NCBI RefSeq assembly: GCF_000787815.1
Contig: NZ_BBPO01000008.1
Coordinates: 1-64,000 of the forward strand
DNA: 64,000 nt
Direction of reading: 5' to 3'
DNA from: Streptacidiphilus neutrinimicus
GTDB lineage: Bacteria; Actinomycetota; Actinomycetes; Streptomycetales; Streptomycetaceae
The notes below the pieces were generated by a model. It saw only the letters and a list, made by a program, of their open reading frames with translations, was not told the origin of the DNA and did no database searches. A program made the translations under genes and the position numbers. Below are positions 10,532-23,220 of the stretch, in pieces; position 1 is the first letter of the stretch, and the number at the start of each line of letters is the position of its first letter.

Positions 10532-11116
10532 ATGCCCGTCCCACCCCGAGACCGAGAGCCCGACCCGCCGCCGGAGGGCGCCGAAAAGCCGCCGCGTGAG
10601 GACCTGGCGAAGCCTGCACCGCCCACCGAGGGGGCCGAGCGGGCGCCCGACGCCGCAGCCGGTACCGCCACACCCGAGGACGCATACGCGGCCGCGCTGC
10701 GAGAAGCCGAGGACCGGTGGCGTCGCACTCTGGCCGACCTCGACAACCTGCGCAAACGCCATGCCAAGGAGCTGGAGCGGCAGGCCGCGTCCGAAAGCGC
10801 CCGTACAGCCGCGGCCTTCCTGCCCGTCATCGACAACCTGGAACTGGCCCTGAGCCACGCGGCCGCCGACCCCGGCGCGATCGTCGAAGGCGTCCGGGCC
10901 GTGCGTGACCAGGCCGTGAACGTCCTGGAGCGGCTGGGCTACCCGCGCCACGCAGAAACGGGCGTGTCGTTCGACCCGGCACAGCACGAGGTCGTCGGCG
11001 TGGTCCAGGATCCCGACGCCGAGCCGAACACCGTGGTCCAGGTGCTGCGACCCGGTTACGGGGAGGCCGAGCGGCAACTGCGGCCTGCCGCTGTCACCGT
11101 GGCCAAGCGGGAGTGA
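10532..11116 (+). CDS. grpE: Nucleotide exchange factor GrpE
   Basis: The DnaK ADP/ATP exchange factor, about 194 aa. A Pro/Glu-rich N-terminal tail (about 50 aa) leads into a long helix with DLDNLRKRHAKELERQA. The beta-domain follows with GVSFDPAQHEVVGVVQ, VVQVLRPGY and the usual ending. The ATG at 10532 has GAGG eight bases upstream (overlapping the dnaK stop) and is preferred. A GTG at 10523 would add three residues. Tight spacing to dnaK and dnaJ shows an operon. Confidence 0.95.
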   Translation: MPVPPRDREPDPPPEGAEKPPREDLAKPAPPTEGAERAPDAAAGTATPEDAYAAALREAEDRWRRTLADLDNLRKRHAKELERQAASESARTAAAFLPVIDNLELALSHAAADPGAIVEGVRAVRDQAVNVLERLGYPRHAETGVSFDPAQHEVVGVVQDPDAEPNTVVQVLRPGYGEAERQLRPAAVTVAKRE

Positions 11117-12051
<935 letters not shown>

Positions 12052-12052
<1 letters not shown>

Positions 12053-12410
12053 TGAGCGACCGACCGGCCAAGGCCCGCCCGTCCCACGCACGCACGACCG
12101 AGGTGGGCGTGCGGTACGCGATCGTGCCCGTGCCCAGGCTCTCCCTGGAGACCGTGGCCCGCCGCTCCGGCCTCCATCCCGACCTGGTCCGTCGGTTCGT
12201 CGCCCTCGGACTGGTGGACGCCGTCCCTGACGCCTCCGGACGGCTGGTGTTCGACCCGACGGCCCCGGCTGCCCTGGCCCGCGTCCAGCGGTTGCGCACC
12301 GGGCTGTGCCTGAACTACGCATCCCTCGGTCTGGTGCTCGACCTGCTCGACCGCATCAGCCTGCTCGAAGCCGCGCTGCGGCGTGCAGGCATGAGGAGTG
12401 ATCTACCGCC

Positions 12411-12420
<10 letters not shown>
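12052..12420 (+). CDS. CbpM/MerR-like chaperone modulator
   Basis: A 122-aa protein with an N-terminal MerR-type helix-turn-helix ([26 protein letters not shown]) and a C-terminal helical part typical of CbpM, which inhibits CbpA. HspR, the Streptomyces heat-shock repressor, shares this fold and operon position, so it could instead be a DNA-binding autoregulator. It overlaps dnaJ by one base and clpB by ten bases. Confidence 0.82.
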
Positions 12421-15046
<2,626 letters not shown>

Positions 15047-15050
<4 letters not shown>

Positions 15051-15493
15051 GCACCGTGCAAGCCAGCAACGTCACCTGTCCGCACTGCGGGCGCACCAAC
15101 CGGGTGCCGGCTGTCGCCGAGGGCCGCCCCAGATGCGGCAACTGCAAGCAGCCGCTGCCGTGGATAGCCGACGCCGGCGACGACGACTTCACCGAGGTCG
15201 TCGAGCAGTCCACGGTGCCCGTCGTCGTCGACCTGTGGGCCACCTGGTGCGGCCCCTGCCGCATGGTGAGCCCCGCGCTGGAGAAGGTCGCCACTGACCT
15301 CGCGGGAAAGATCAAACTGGTCAAGGTCGACATCGACAGGAATCCGCGCCTGGCGCGACGGTTCGAGGTCCAGGCGGTACCGACGCTGCTGGTCCTCGAG
15401 CAGGGCGAGACCGTCGCCCGGCAGGCGGGGGCTGCGCCCGCTCCCGCTCTGCGCCAGTGGGTGGAACAGTCGATCACGGCCCGGGAAGGGTGA
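15047..15493 (+). CDS. Thioredoxin with N-terminal zinc ribbon (TrxC/thioredoxin-2 like)
   Basis: A 148-aa thioredoxin. The N terminus carries two CxxC pairs (Cys11/Cys14 and Cys30/Cys33), as in zinc-binding thioredoxin 2, which reacts to oxidants. The active site WCGPC (Cys68, Cys71) and the cis-Pro motif VPTLLVL are intact, so it should be a working disulfide reductase. ATGA overlap with clpB shows coupling, and the reductase-like flavoprotein is two genes downstream. Confidence 0.94.
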
Positions 15494-15498
15494 TCCGA

Positions 15499-15762
15499 AT
15501 GACTGTGTACGCAGACCCCCACCTCGCGCTGGTCCGGCCGGTCCAGCCGCTGACCCCCCAAGGGTGTCAGGAATGTCTGCTGCTGGGCTCCCCGTGGGTC
15601 CATCTCCGGCTCTGCCTGACCTGCGGCCACGTCGGCTGCTGCGATTCCTCGCCGAACCGGCACGCCCGCCGTCACGCCGGCGCCGACGGCCATCCGATCG
15701 TGGCGTCGCTGGAGCCCGGCGAGGACTGGCGCTGGTGCTTCGTCCATGAGGCGTTCGTGTGA
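15499..15762 (+). CDS. UBP-type zinc finger domain protein
   Basis: An 87-aa protein that is almost entirely a ZnF-UBP domain: CQECLLLG, LCLTCGHVGCCDSS, NRHARRH and HPIVASLEPGEDWRWC give the Cys/His zinc ligands in the right order. In eukaryotes this fold binds the ubiquitin C terminus. In bacteria it is typically found with thioredoxin-reductase-like proteins and its function is not established. It starts just after the thioredoxin gene, and its stop overlaps the next start (GTGATG). Confidence 0.86.
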   Translation: MTVYADPHLALVRPVQPLTPQGCQECLLLGSPWVHLRLCLTCGHVGCCDSSPNRHARRHAGADGHPIVASLEPGEDWRWCFVHEAFV

Positions 15763-17543
15763 TGTCCGGCGACCAGACGTGGCCGGGCGCGGCGCCTGTG
15801 GCGGACGAGCCGGGGGAGAGCGTTCCCTTCGAGACGCCCGACGTCTGCGGCGCCTATCCCCGCCTGTCGGACGACCAGATGGCCCGCCTGGGGCAGCAGG
15901 GCCGGCAGCGCGCGGTTGACGCCGGTGATGTGCTGATTCGGGAGGGGGAGCGGTGCGAGACGTTCTACGTCGTCCTCAGTGGCTCGGTCGCCATCGTCGA
16001 GGGCTACGGCACGCCCGACGAACACGTGTTGCGGGTGCACGGCCCGGGCCGCTTCATCGGCGAACTCGGACTTCTGAACGGACAGGTGGCCTTCTACACC
16101 GCCGTGGTCAGGGACCCCGGCGAGATCCTCGCCCTGTCCATGGATCAACTCCGTGACCTGGTGTCCCGGGACTCCACCCTCGGTGATGTGGTGCTGCGCG
16201 CATGCTTGGGCCGCCGTGCGCTGCTCGTCGGGCAGGGCGCCGGTTTCCGCATCATCGGCTCGCGCTACTCGCCCGACACCCGGCGGCTGCGCGAGTTCGC
16301 GGCCCGCAACCGGCTGCCGCACCGCTGGATCGATCTGGAGACGGACGAGGAGGCCGAGGCGCTGCTGCGGCGCTTCGGGGTCGGTCCGGAACAGACGCCG
16401 CTGGTGATCTGGCGGGACAGGACCTTGCTGCGCAATCCGAGCAACGCCGAACTGGCCCGGTTCATCGGTCTGGCGCCCCTGCCGTCGGGCAACGGCCGCC
16501 GCGATGTCCTGATCATCGGCTCCGGTCCGGCCGGTCTCGCCGCCGCGGTGAACGCCGCCTCGGAGGGCCTCAGCACGACCGTGGTGGAGGCGCTGGCCAC
16601 CGGCGGCCAGGCCGGGACGTCCTCCCGCATCGAGAACTGCTTCGGCTTCCCCTCCGGCATCTCCGGCGCCGAACTCACCGAGCGCGCTGTGCTCCAAGCC
16701 GACAAGTTCGGCGCCCGGATCAGCGTGCCTTCGGAGGCGGCCCGGCTCGAACAGCGCGACGGCCACTACGCCGTTGGCTTCGCCGACGGCAGCGAGTTCA
16801 CCGCACGTACCGTCGTCCTGGCCACCGGCGCCCACTACCGCCGCCTCAATGTACCCGGCATCGAGCCGTTGGAGGGTGCGAGCGTCCACTACTCGGCGAC
16901 CCTCTTCGAGGCCCAGCAGTGCGGCGCCGACCCGGTGGCGGTCGTCGGCGGCGGCAACTCCGCGGGCCAGGCCGTGCTCTTCCTGGCTGGGCACGCGCCG
17001 CAGGTGTATTTGCTCGTCCGCGGGCCGAGCCTCGAGGCTCACATGTCCCGCTACCTGATCGATCAGATCGGGCGCCACCCGCGGGTGCGCGTGCTGCTGC
17101 ACACCGAGGTGACCGAGGTACTCGGCGACAAGGCGCTGGAGGCGGTCACCGTGGTCGACCACCGCACGGGTGAGCACCGCCAGCTCGCGGTGCGGGCCCT
17201 GTTCGTCTTCACCGGTGCCGACCCCCACACCGACTGGCTGTCCGGCGCGCTCGCCCTGGACGCGCGCGGCTACGTGCTCACCGGCGCGGAGGCGCAGGCC
17301 TGCTCAGTTCCCGAGCTGTGGCAGAGCCAGGGCCGCGACTGCCTGACGCTGGAGACCAGCATGCCGGGCGTTTTCGCCGCCGGCGACGTCCGCAGCGGCT
17401 CGGTGAAGCGCGTGGCCTCCGCGGTCGGCGAAGGCGCGATGAGCATCCACTTCGTGCACCGCTACCTGGGCCACACGGCCGCGCCCGGTGGCACCGACAG
17501 CTCCCCGCACACCCGTCCGAAGGAGTCCGCTTGGCTTGCCTGA
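15762..17543 (+). CDS. cNMP-binding / glutaredoxin-like / thioredoxin-reductase-like flavoprotein
   Basis: A 593-aa three-part protein. Residues about 30-150 form a cyclic-nucleotide-binding fold (GDVLIREGERCETFYVVLSGSV, FIGELGLLNGQ). Residues about 165-245 resemble a glutaredoxin/thioredoxin fold without CxxC. Residues about 250-560 are an FAD/NADPH oxidoreductase of the thioredoxin reductase type (IIGSGPAGLAAAV, TGGQAGTSSRIENCFGFP, VVGGGNSAGQA, GVFAAGDVRSG). The redox CATC motif expected before the NADPH domain is replaced (SVHYSATLFEA), so it cannot act as a classical TrxR. It is probably the terminal gene of the chaperone operon. Confidence 0.9.
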   Translation: MSGDQTWPGAAPVADEPGESVPFETPDVCGAYPRLSDDQMARLGQQGRQRAVDAGDVLIREGERCETFYVVLSGSVAIVEGYGTPDEHVLRVHGPGRFIGELGLLNGQVAFYTAVVRDPGEILALSMDQLRDLVSRDSTLGDVVLRACLGRRALLVGQGAGFRIIGSRYSPDTRRLREFAARNRLPHRWIDLETDEEAEALLRRFGVGPEQTPLVIWRDRTLLRNPSNAELARFIGLAPLPSGNGRRDVLIIGSGPAGLAAAVNAASEGLSTTVVEALATGGQAGTSSRIENCFGFPSGISGAELTERAVLQADKFGARISVPSEAARLEQRDGHYAVGFADGSEFTARTVVLATGAHYRRLNVPGIEPLEGASVHYSATLFEAQQCGADPVAVVGGGNSAGQAVLFLAGHAPQVYLLVRGPSLEAHMSRYLIDQIGRHPRVRVLLHTEVTEVLGDKALEAVTVVDHRTGEHRQLAVRALFVFTGADPHTDWLSGALALDARGYVLTGAEAQACSVPELWQSQGRDCLTLETSMPGVFAAGDVRSGSVKRVASAVGEGAMSIHFVHRYLGHTAAPGGTDSSPHTRPKESAWLA

Positions 17544-17588
17544 CATCCCGGACCGCGCCCCCAGGCGCGGCCCCCTCGGCGGATGTCA
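17541..17588 (+). terminator. Hairpin terminator after the chaperone operon
   Basis: A double inverted repeat begins at the stop codon. Outer arms TGACATCC/GGATGTCA lie at 17541-17548 and 17581-17588. Inner arms CCGCGCC/GGCGCGG lie at 17553-17559 and 17564-17570 with a four-base loop. It probably ends the dnaK-to-flavoprotein transcript. There is no T tract, as is common in Streptomyces. Confidence 0.65.
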
Positions 17589-17715
17589 CGGCACCTGACG
17601 TTCAGGTGTCGGCCCGCCACCCTGCGGATACCTCTCATACCTGGTCCTCGGTCTCCAGACCGCGGAACCCGGGCGGAAACGGCCGGGCCATGTGCTCGGC
17701 CGTCATCCGCACTGG

Positions 17716-18804
17716 CTAATCGCCGCTGTCGGACCAGGTGGTGTCCTGCCGTTGCCCCAGCCGCTGGCGCTCCCCGTAGGCCGCCTGCCGCACCACCTGA
17801 TCGTGTTCCAGCCCCGCGCCCAACGCACCGCCCACCGTACCCATGGACGTGATGAACCATGCGAGGGACAGGTAGTAGGCCGCGCCGGGTTCGTGCCCGA
17901 GAACCGGGGCCAAGGCGCCTGGCGCCAGTAGGAGCGGTGCCGTGAGAGCGATGAGCACGTACAGCGCGGCGTAGAGGAAGGAGATCCCCAAGTAGAGGGT
18001 GACGACCGTGGCCACGTTGTAAAGCCGGGCCTGATGCTGGGCCAGACTCCCCTGCGGACGCTCCCACAGTTCGTGGTCGATCACGAGCCAGGCCACCACA
18101 GCGGTGATGGACAGGAAGGTGAGCGCCAAGGAGCGGATCGGACCGAGATGGCGGCTGACGTTCCAGACGTCGCTGCTCAGCAGGCCGAAGGAGGCCGTCG
18201 CGAAGACGACGGCAAGGACCCTGGACAAGCCGGTGAAGAGCCGCCACGGCCGGTTGGCCCGCACCATTCCGGCGAGCAGGCGCAGCATCCCGCTGCGGCC
18301 CGGCAGCACGAGGTATCGCTCCCCTCCGCCCGGCCGCCGCACCTCCTCATCCCGGGCCGACGTCGGTCCGGCGGCCGCGGCGAGGAGTTCGGAGACGGCG
18401 TACACCGCTGCGTCGCGCACCTGACCGGAGACCCGGAACCACCCGAGCGAGGGTAGAGAAATCAGGGCGACGCGCTCAGGCGGGCTCACCATAAGAACGA
18501 CGGGCCGGGCGTTGGCCCGATACGGCAGGTCCGTGACGAACAGGGCCAGATCCCAGGTTCCGCCCTCCAGCCGCCCGGTGAGCGCCCTCACCATGCTCGG
18601 CGCGTCTGCCTGCGCGGCGAGGGCGAGAGCACTGGAATTCACCGACACCCGCCAGTCCACGTCCACCCGGACGTCAACGAGATGGCCGACCAGATCAGCC
18701 TTAAGACGGCGCGCGACGTCGGTCGGCCAGCCCGGATCGGACATCAGAACGAGATCGAGCGTCATTCGTCCGGCCGGTTCCCCTTGTTCCAAGGTGATCA
18801 TCAT
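17716..18804 (-). CDS. Membrane protein of unknown function
   Basis: About 362 aa if it starts at the ATG pair at 18801-18804 (MMITLEQGEP). The frame stays open to 19023, but that extension is low-complexity and overlaps debris. The N-terminal 200 residues are soluble (LDLVLMSDPGWPTDVARRL, ALFVTDLPYR, VALISLPSLGWFRV). About four to five membrane helices follow (FTGLSRVLAVVFATASFGLL, LALTFLSITAVVAWLVI, YNVATVVTLYLGISFLYAALYVLIAL, LSLAWFITSMGTVGGALGAG). No family I can name. It converges on the chaperone operon and has no clear operon partner. Confidence 0.75.
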   Translation of the reverse strand: MMITLEQGEPAGRMTLDLVLMSDPGWPTDVARRLKADLVGHLVDVRVDVDWRVSVNSSALALAAQADAPSMVRALTGRLEGGTWDLALFVTDLPYRANARPVVLMVSPPERVALISLPSLGWFRVSGQVRDAAVYAVSELLAAAAGPTSARDEEVRRPGGGERYLVLPGRSGMLRLLAGMVRANRPWRLFTGLSRVLAVVFATASFGLLSSDVWNVSRHLGPIRSLALTFLSITAVVAWLVIDHELWERPQGSLAQHQARLYNVATVVTLYLGISFLYAALYVLIALTAPLLLAPGALAPVLGHEPGAAYYLSLAWFITSMGTVGGALGAGLEHDQVVRQAAYGERQRLGQRQDTTWSDSGD

Positions 18805-19255
18805 TCCGATGCGTTCGTCCGTCACCGATGGCAGTGAGCGCGAGTTCGGGGCCCGGCCGCGCTCATCGGGTGGGGGTGCTGCGCTGCTCGTCGTCAGCCA
18901 CGCTAGGTCACACCGGACAGTCCCGCATGGTTTGCCGCGCCGCGCGTCGGCAGCACGCCACGGCCAGAGTGGCGACGGCTCGCAGACTGTGGCTGGTGTC
19001 CCCGACCTACGCCGCCTCCGCAACCTTGGGCGCGTTCTCGGCCGGCGCCTCCTCCTTGCAGCGGGCGCCCGCCCCCTCGGCTTGACCGCCCCTCAGCTCC
19101 CCAACCCGGACACCGCCGGCCTCTGGGCCTCGGAGCCCGCCAGCCGGGAAAAACCGCAACCCGCACCCCGCTACGACGTCGAGAAGACCGTCAAACGCAA
19201 ACCCGCGCTCGAAGCCCACCTCGCCAAGATCGCGTCGGCCCCATAGAAATCAAGC
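18805..19255. other. Gene-poor debris stretch
   Basis: No intact gene is visible. It contains a short fragment related to the FUSC protein (18976-19085). After it, a Pro/Lys-rich open frame on the + strand (ending KPALEAHLAKIASAP at 19246) looks like a leftover 3' end of unknown origin. Confidence 0.5.
18976..19085 (+). pseudogene. Detached fragment of a FUSC-like membrane protein
   Basis: This frame encodes RLWLVSPTYAASATLGAFSAG followed by ASSLQR. It closely matches LWLVSPAYAASAALGAYSAGGATFQR near the start of the FUSC protein encoded from 20116. The similarity also holds at DNA level (ctgtggctggt in both). It is a truncated relative or a partial duplication, with no start codon, flanking homology or downstream continuation. 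Confidence 0.7.
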
Positions 19256-19705
19256 TCAGAGCAGAAGGTCGAAGACAGCTCGGGCCTCGTCCCAATGCTG
19301 AGACTGGGGGTTCTTCAGCTCGGGGTGGAGGATCTTGAAGCTCTGAGCAAGTGCCAGGCTGAGTCCGCCGATGATGTCCGGGTAGACCGCCTCGGTCTCC
19401 TCGTCGGGCGTGCGGTCCAGCGCGGGGTGCGTGGCGAGCTGTTCCAGGATCGGCTTGAGTTCTACTTCTTGGTCGATCTTCTGGAAGTTGTGAATGCTCT
19501 CCTGCAGGCCTTTCGTGATCGGTAGGTCACTGGTCCGGATGATGTCGCGCCCGTTGGCCTTGGCTGCGGCCTGGGCGACGATCAGCAGATCGTAGAGCTT
19601 GGCGTCCACGAAGTCGCTGTAGCGCTTGAGATCGTTCTTGTGGACGTTCAGCCCTGCGGCCGCGCGGAAGAACCTTTCGAACCTGGCGATGGACATCACA
19701 GTCAT
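19256..19705 (-). CDS. DUF1931 histone-fold protein
   Basis: A 149-aa protein of the DUF1931 family, whose structural relative Aq_328 has a doubled histone fold. The first fold carries FERFFRAAAG, then KLYDLLIVAQAAAKANGRDIIRTSDLPI, like the helix-loop-helix of archaeal histones with the final NGR...I..SDL element. The second half (IIGGLSLALAQSFKILHPEL) is a more degenerate repeat. The ATG at 19705 has GGAGG eight bases upstream. The frame is open to 19876 but without a better start. Chromosome or RNA binding is possible but unproven for this family. Confidence 0.88.
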   Translation of the reverse strand: MTVMSIARFERFFRAAAGLNVHKNDLKRYSDFVDAKLYDLLIVAQAAAKANGRDIIRTSDLPITKGLQESIHNFQKIDQEVELKPILEQLATHPALDRTPDEETEAVYPDIIGGLSLALAQSFKILHPELKNPQSQHWDEARAVFDLLL

Positions 19706-20115
19706 GACGGCAACCTCCGACTGCCGGCGCCGCAGCGGCTCCCGGCCCTGGGTTTCCAACTCAGCCTGGCCGACCGGGGCGCGCGAACGCATGCGCATGC
19801 CGGGCCCAATTAGCCTCCCTGTGTTGCCCTGCCAGGCCGGGGCGTCCGACTGGGGCCAGTCGGACGGGTCGGCCACGAGGACGATGTCAGGCCTCTCATC
19901 GGTCGGTCAGGCAGTCCTCCGGGCCACGGTGACACCACCCCAGGTCATGCCGCCGACAGGGGACAACGGTCATGCCGGGCCCGGAGACCGAGAGCCCCGT
20001 TTCGGGGCCACGAAGAAGGTCTCGGAGTGTGCTCACCCACTGCCCTGTCCGCGAGGGTGCCCGGCGTCGCGCGGCGAAGGCGACCCGGCAGGGCGTTCCG
20101 GCTAGGCTCACATCC
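19706..20115. other. Intergenic between DUF1931 gene and FUSC gene
   Basis: This 410-base divergent control region has no gene. A compact hairpin GCCCCG-TTT-CGGGGC lies at 19994-20008. I see no clear promoter hexamers. Confidence 0.5.
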
Positions 20116-22295
20116 GTGACGTGGCTGCGGGCCTTCGGGGAGGTCGTGCGATCCGGGCTCACAATCGAGGAGACGCGGCTGGAGCCCCTGCTTGCGCTGC
20201 GCACGGCTGCTGGGGTGGCGATCGTCATCGGCCCGGCGCTGTGGCTGGTCTCTCCTGCGTATGCCGCGTCCGCCGCCCTCGGCGCCTACTCCGCGGGCGG
20301 GGCCACCTTCCAGCGCACCTGGCGTCCACGCAAGGTGATCGCGCTCGGCGCGGGCGCGGGTCTGGCGCTCAGCACCTTCGTGGGCTACCTGGCGGCGGGG
20401 CGACTCGTGACGTTCCTCCCCCTGCTGGCCGTATGGGCCTTTGCCGCGGGGATGGCGTGGGCCGTTGGATCGACCGCTGGGATCGTTGCAGCGACGACGG
20501 TCGGCAGCATGTTGGTGACCGTCACCCTGCCGACCAGCGTCGGGCGAGCCCTGGAGCACGCGGGGGTCATCGCGCTCGGAGGCGTGGTGCAGGCCCTGCT
20601 GATCTTGCTGTTCCCGATCCGCCGTTGGGGGGCGCATCGGGACGCGCTCGCTGACGCGCTCGCCGCCGTGGCGGACTACGCCCGCCGACTGCGGCACGAC
20701 CCGACCGCCCCGTTCGACCCGGAGCCGTTGATGACGGCTCGGGACGCGGCCGCCGTGACGCCATCACAGGCCCGAACCCGCCCCCCGTCCTCCATGGCCC
20801 CCGGGGCCTCGCCGAGTGCATTCGGCCGGTCGTCGCCGCGCTCGCCGACCCGGACGTTGGCGCCCCGCCGGAGGGACCCGGCAGGGACCGCGCGCGGGAG
20901 TTGCTCAACGCGACCGCCGACGTCCTGGATGCGGCCGCCCGTTCGATCCGCCGTGGCACTCCCGTCGGCGTGCCGCCCGGGAGCGCGGAGGTGCTCCGCG
21001 TCGACGCGGAGCACGAGGTGCTGGAGGGGCCCGCCCGGCAGGCCGCCGAGCGGCTCGTGGAACTGGTCGGCGAGGTGTTGGAGATCGCCGGGAGCGGCGA
21101 CCCCTCCAGGAAGACGCCTCCGCCGCCCAATGCTGCTAGCGGGGCCCCGTTCCTTGTGCGCCCGACGATGTTGCGGCTGCTCCCGGTCGTCGTCCGGGCG
21201 GTCCGCGGTGAGCTCCGCCGGGACTCGCCCGTGTTCCGGCACGCCGCCCGCCTGGCGGCGGTGGCCACGCTCGGCTATCTGATCGCCGCCCGGCTACCCG
21301 TGGCCCACGGCTACTGGGCGCCCCTGACCTCGGTGATGGTGATGCGGCCGGACTTCCACCGGACGTACGCGCGCGCGGTGGCCCGTCTCGCGGGCACCGT
21401 GGCGGGAGTCGCGCTCGGCACCGGGATGGTGCGGGCCTTGGGCCCGGACGCCCACGTGTTCGGCGCACTGGCGGTGATCTCGGCGGGCCTGTCGTACACG
21501 CTGATCCGTACCGGCTACGCCTACTCCCAGTGCTTCACTGCCGCGTACGTCGTCTTCCTGCTGGGCATGGGCGGCCACGCATGGGAGCAGACTGTCCCGG
21601 AGCGGGTGGTGCTCACCCTGCTCGGCGGCGGCCTGGCAATGCTGGCGTACCTGGTGTTCCCCGCATGGGAGACGCCCCGGCTGCCAGGCCGGCTTGCAGA
21701 CTGGCTTGCCGCCAACGGCCGTTACGCGGCCGCGGTGCTCCGCAGCTACGCCGAACCGTCTCCGGAGCGTCGCGCCGACATGCGCAGGGCCCTGCTGGCG
21801 AGCAGGGAGGCACGCGCTGCCTGGCAGGAGGCTTACGATCGCGCAAGACGGGAACCGGTCCGCCCCAGGGGACTGACGTCGCGCGAGGCGCAGGAGGCGC
21901 AGGAGGCGCTCAAGCGCTTCGGCCGGGCGGCGATGCTCATGGAGAGCCACGTCCCGCGCGCCGACAATCGTTTCGTGCCCGAGGCGGAGCGGCTCGCCGA
22001 GGCCCTGGAGGCGGACACCGCGCAGGCGGCCGCCGACGTGCGCGAGCACAGGAACCCGGACTGGGGGCGCGTGGAGGAGGCGCTCCACGCATGGGAGGGC
22101 TCCGCGGCCAGGGACCGGAGCCCGGTGGCGCGGCGCGGGGCGGAACTGCAGAAACGGGCCTTGGAGGATCTCGCGACGGCCGTGAGCCGCACACCCCTGG
22201 AACGGGACGTCGGCTCCGCTCGCGAGGAGCAGCGCGTGCGGGCGGCCGAGGCGGCGGAAGACGACGGATCGGGACCCGTGCCCCAGAGTGTGTGA
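20116..22295 (+). pseudogene. FUSC-family membrane protein, frameshifted in a C run
   Basis: A FUSC/aromatic-acid-exporter-like protein of about 726 aa encoded in two frames. Part one (GTG 20116 to about 20780) has the first membrane block: LWLVSPAYAASAALGAYSAG, FLPLLAVWAFAAGMAWAVG and ALEHAGVIALGGVVQALLIL. Part two, in another frame from about 20787, continues LHGPRGLAECIRPVVAALADPD and holds the second block (HGYWAPLTSVMVMRPDFHRTYARAVARLAGTVAG... is the typical FUSC core) plus a long helical tail. One extra C in the run of six at 20781-20786 would join them. It is either a real homopolymer mutation or an assembly error. Both halves look otherwise selected. Confidence 0.85.
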
Positions 22296-22403
22296 CGAAG
22301 GCGGACGCGATCCTGCCCGCTACGCCGCGTGGTCTTGCCCGGCGGGGCCCGCTCGCGAGCGAACCGTGTCGGCCTGATGGTGCGACCGGGGGCGTGGTTC
22401 AGC

Positions 22404-23033
22404 TCAGTCGGTCGGGCCGAGGAGCTTCCATGCCGACCGCCAGGGCCAGCCAAGACGGGCGTTGAGGCTGATGTTCAGGTACGCCAGGTGTTCCAGGTGC
22501 CGGGCTGCGGACAGGGGACCGGCGTCGATGGGCCGGAAGCCCATCCCCTCAAGGAGGTCGCGGACGGCGGCCTTGGCCTGCTCGTCGTCGCCCGCATAAA
22601 ACCCGTCGAGCGGGACCCCGTCAACCGTCGGGTCGGCCATCCGGGAAGCGAGCACGGTGTTGAATGCCTTGACGACCCTCGCACCTGGAAGTTGGGCCTG
22701 GATCTCCTCCGCTCCGGAGCGGTCGGTCACAGCGAGCCCGGAGAAGTCGGCGTTGATGGGGTTGGTCGCGTCGATCACCACCTTGCCCGCCGCGGCATCG
22801 CGGAGGGCAACGGTGACGTCGGGGACAGCACCGTATGGGACTGCGAGGATCACGAGTTCGGCACCCTGCGCCGCATCCGCAGCACTGTCCGCCGACCTCC
22901 CGCCGACCTCGTCAGCGAGCACACGTGCATGATCCTTGTCGCTCGCGCTGATGCTGACCTGGTGACCGGCTCGAACGGCGGTTCGCGCGAGTGCACCACC
23001 GACGTTCCCCGCTCCGACGATCGCGATGTTCAT
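22404..23033 (-). CDS. NADPH-dependent F420 reductase-like protein
   Basis: A 209-aa Rossmann protein of the F420:NADP oxidoreductase/ProC-like family. The N terminus MNIAIVGAGNVGGALARTAV is the nucleotide-binding loop. ELVILAVPYGAV and VVIDATNPI follow, then VVKAFNTVLA and a C-terminal substrate half (GFYAGDDEQAKAAV, GFRPIDAGPLSAARHLEHLAYL). It should reduce coenzyme F420 or an imine/ketone with NADPH. The ATG at 23033 precedes the glycine-rich loop directly, and the upstream in-frame start adds only nine residues. It is monocistronic in appearance. Confidence 0.88.
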   Translation of the reverse strand: MNIAIVGAGNVGGALARTAVRAGHQVSISASDKDHARVLADEVGGRSADSAADAAQGAELVILAVPYGAVPDVTVALRDAAAGKVVIDATNPINADFSGLAVTDRSGAEEIQAQLPGARVVKAFNTVLASRMADPTVDGVPLDGFYAGDDEQAKAAVRDLLEGMGFRPIDAGPLSAARHLEHLAYLNISLNARLGWPWRSAWKLLGPTD

Positions 23034-23220
23034 GACTATCCTCCCGACGGCGCGAGGCATAGGGATCCAGCCCGTCGAACGGCCGGGCGGGCCGCGCGTT
23101 CTCTGGCATTACATCCTCTGCCGGGAGGGGGAGCAGCCCAGAACCGCCAGAAGAATGACTCGCCGCCGCGGTGACCCGATCGGGAAACGCGCACGGAAAG
23201 GGCTCTGCGACGCACCGCCC

